Origin: Dorea_D sp963559605
GTDB lineage: Bacteria > Bacillota > Clostridia > Lachnospirales > Lachnospiraceae
Assembly (NCBI GenBank): GCA_963559605.1
Contig: CAUWLL010000054.1
Span: 1-14,165, forward strand
Direction: 5' to 3'
DNA: 14,165 bases
Shown here: positions 14,117 through 14,165 of the stretch, one piece after another
Layout: every line of letters starts with the position of its first letter
How positions within the stretch are numbered: the first letter of the stretch is position 1
Made by a program: the position numbers and the translations under genes
Notes under the pieces: model-generated
The model's database searches: none
The model's input: only the letters and a program-made list of their open reading frames with translations
What the model was told of the DNA's origin: nothing

Positions 14117-14165
14117 TGGGACCAATAGGGCTCGAACCTATGACCCTCTGCTTGTAAGGCAGATG
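14117..14165 (-). tRNA. tRNA-Val (anticodon UAC), 5' part outside window
   Basis: The 3' part of a tRNA cut by the window end. Visible on the - strand are the anticodon stem TCTGC/GCAGA with loop CTTACAA (anticodon TAC, complement of 14154-14156), the T arm ATAGG-TTCGAGC-CCTAT, the acceptor strand TGGTCCC and discriminator A at 14117. CCA is not encoded. It precedes tRNA-Leu in the same direction, with a 106-base spacer. Confidence 0.9.

Overview
The window looks like chromosome of a low-GC anaerobic Firmicute, most likely a gut Lachnospiraceae/Clostridia relative. This is inferred from the AT-rich gene body, strong AGGAGG-type ribosome binding sites, a class II GalT, a ferredoxin-type [FeFe]-hydrogenase-like protein, tRNA genes without encoded CCA, and a TnpX-like large serine recombinase.

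Left edge (1-715): the C-terminal end of a large serine recombinase (+ strand, visibly richer in GC) meets a lanthipeptide operon on the - strand. The operon's last gene, a LanB-type dehydratase, is cut off after about 65 native codons at that junction. The simplest reading is that a mobile element integrated into lanB.

Lanthipeptide locus (461-6937): the - strand reads lanA (precursor, 70 aa) > CPBP membrane protease-like protein > lanC (cyclase) > lanT (exporter) > lanB' (truncated). Tight spacing and a TAATG overlap support one operon, and a stem-loop lies just after lanA. Divergent from lanA, on the + strand, are a BlaI/MecI-type repressor, an M56 (BlaR1/MecR1-type) membrane metalloprotease without a penicillin-binding domain, and an 82-aa secreted protein. 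The three overlap or abut, suggesting a sensor/repressor module that controls the lanthipeptide genes or responds to the peptide. No LanFEG, LanRK or LanP is visible. The precursor resembles nisin in its leader but has a core I do not recognise.

Galactose region (6972-10709): an AraC-family regulator (- strand) diverges from galK-galT (Leloir pathway), which ends at a perfect 21-bp inverted repeat. It is followed by three TGTACC motifs spaced exactly 22 bp apart, possibly remains of an insertion sequence end.

Right part (10777-14165): an [FeFe]-hydrogenase-like protein with two 4Fe-4S cluster motifs and an altered H-cluster pocket (- strand); tRNA-Ser(CGA) on the + strand, whose promoter overlaps a terminator serving the opposite strand; a two-gene - strand unit of a membrane-anchored SGNH hydrolase and xanthine phosphoribosyltransferase; and a - strand tRNA cluster with tRNA-Val(UAC, cut by the window edge) and tRNA-Leu(UAA), closed by a strong terminator.
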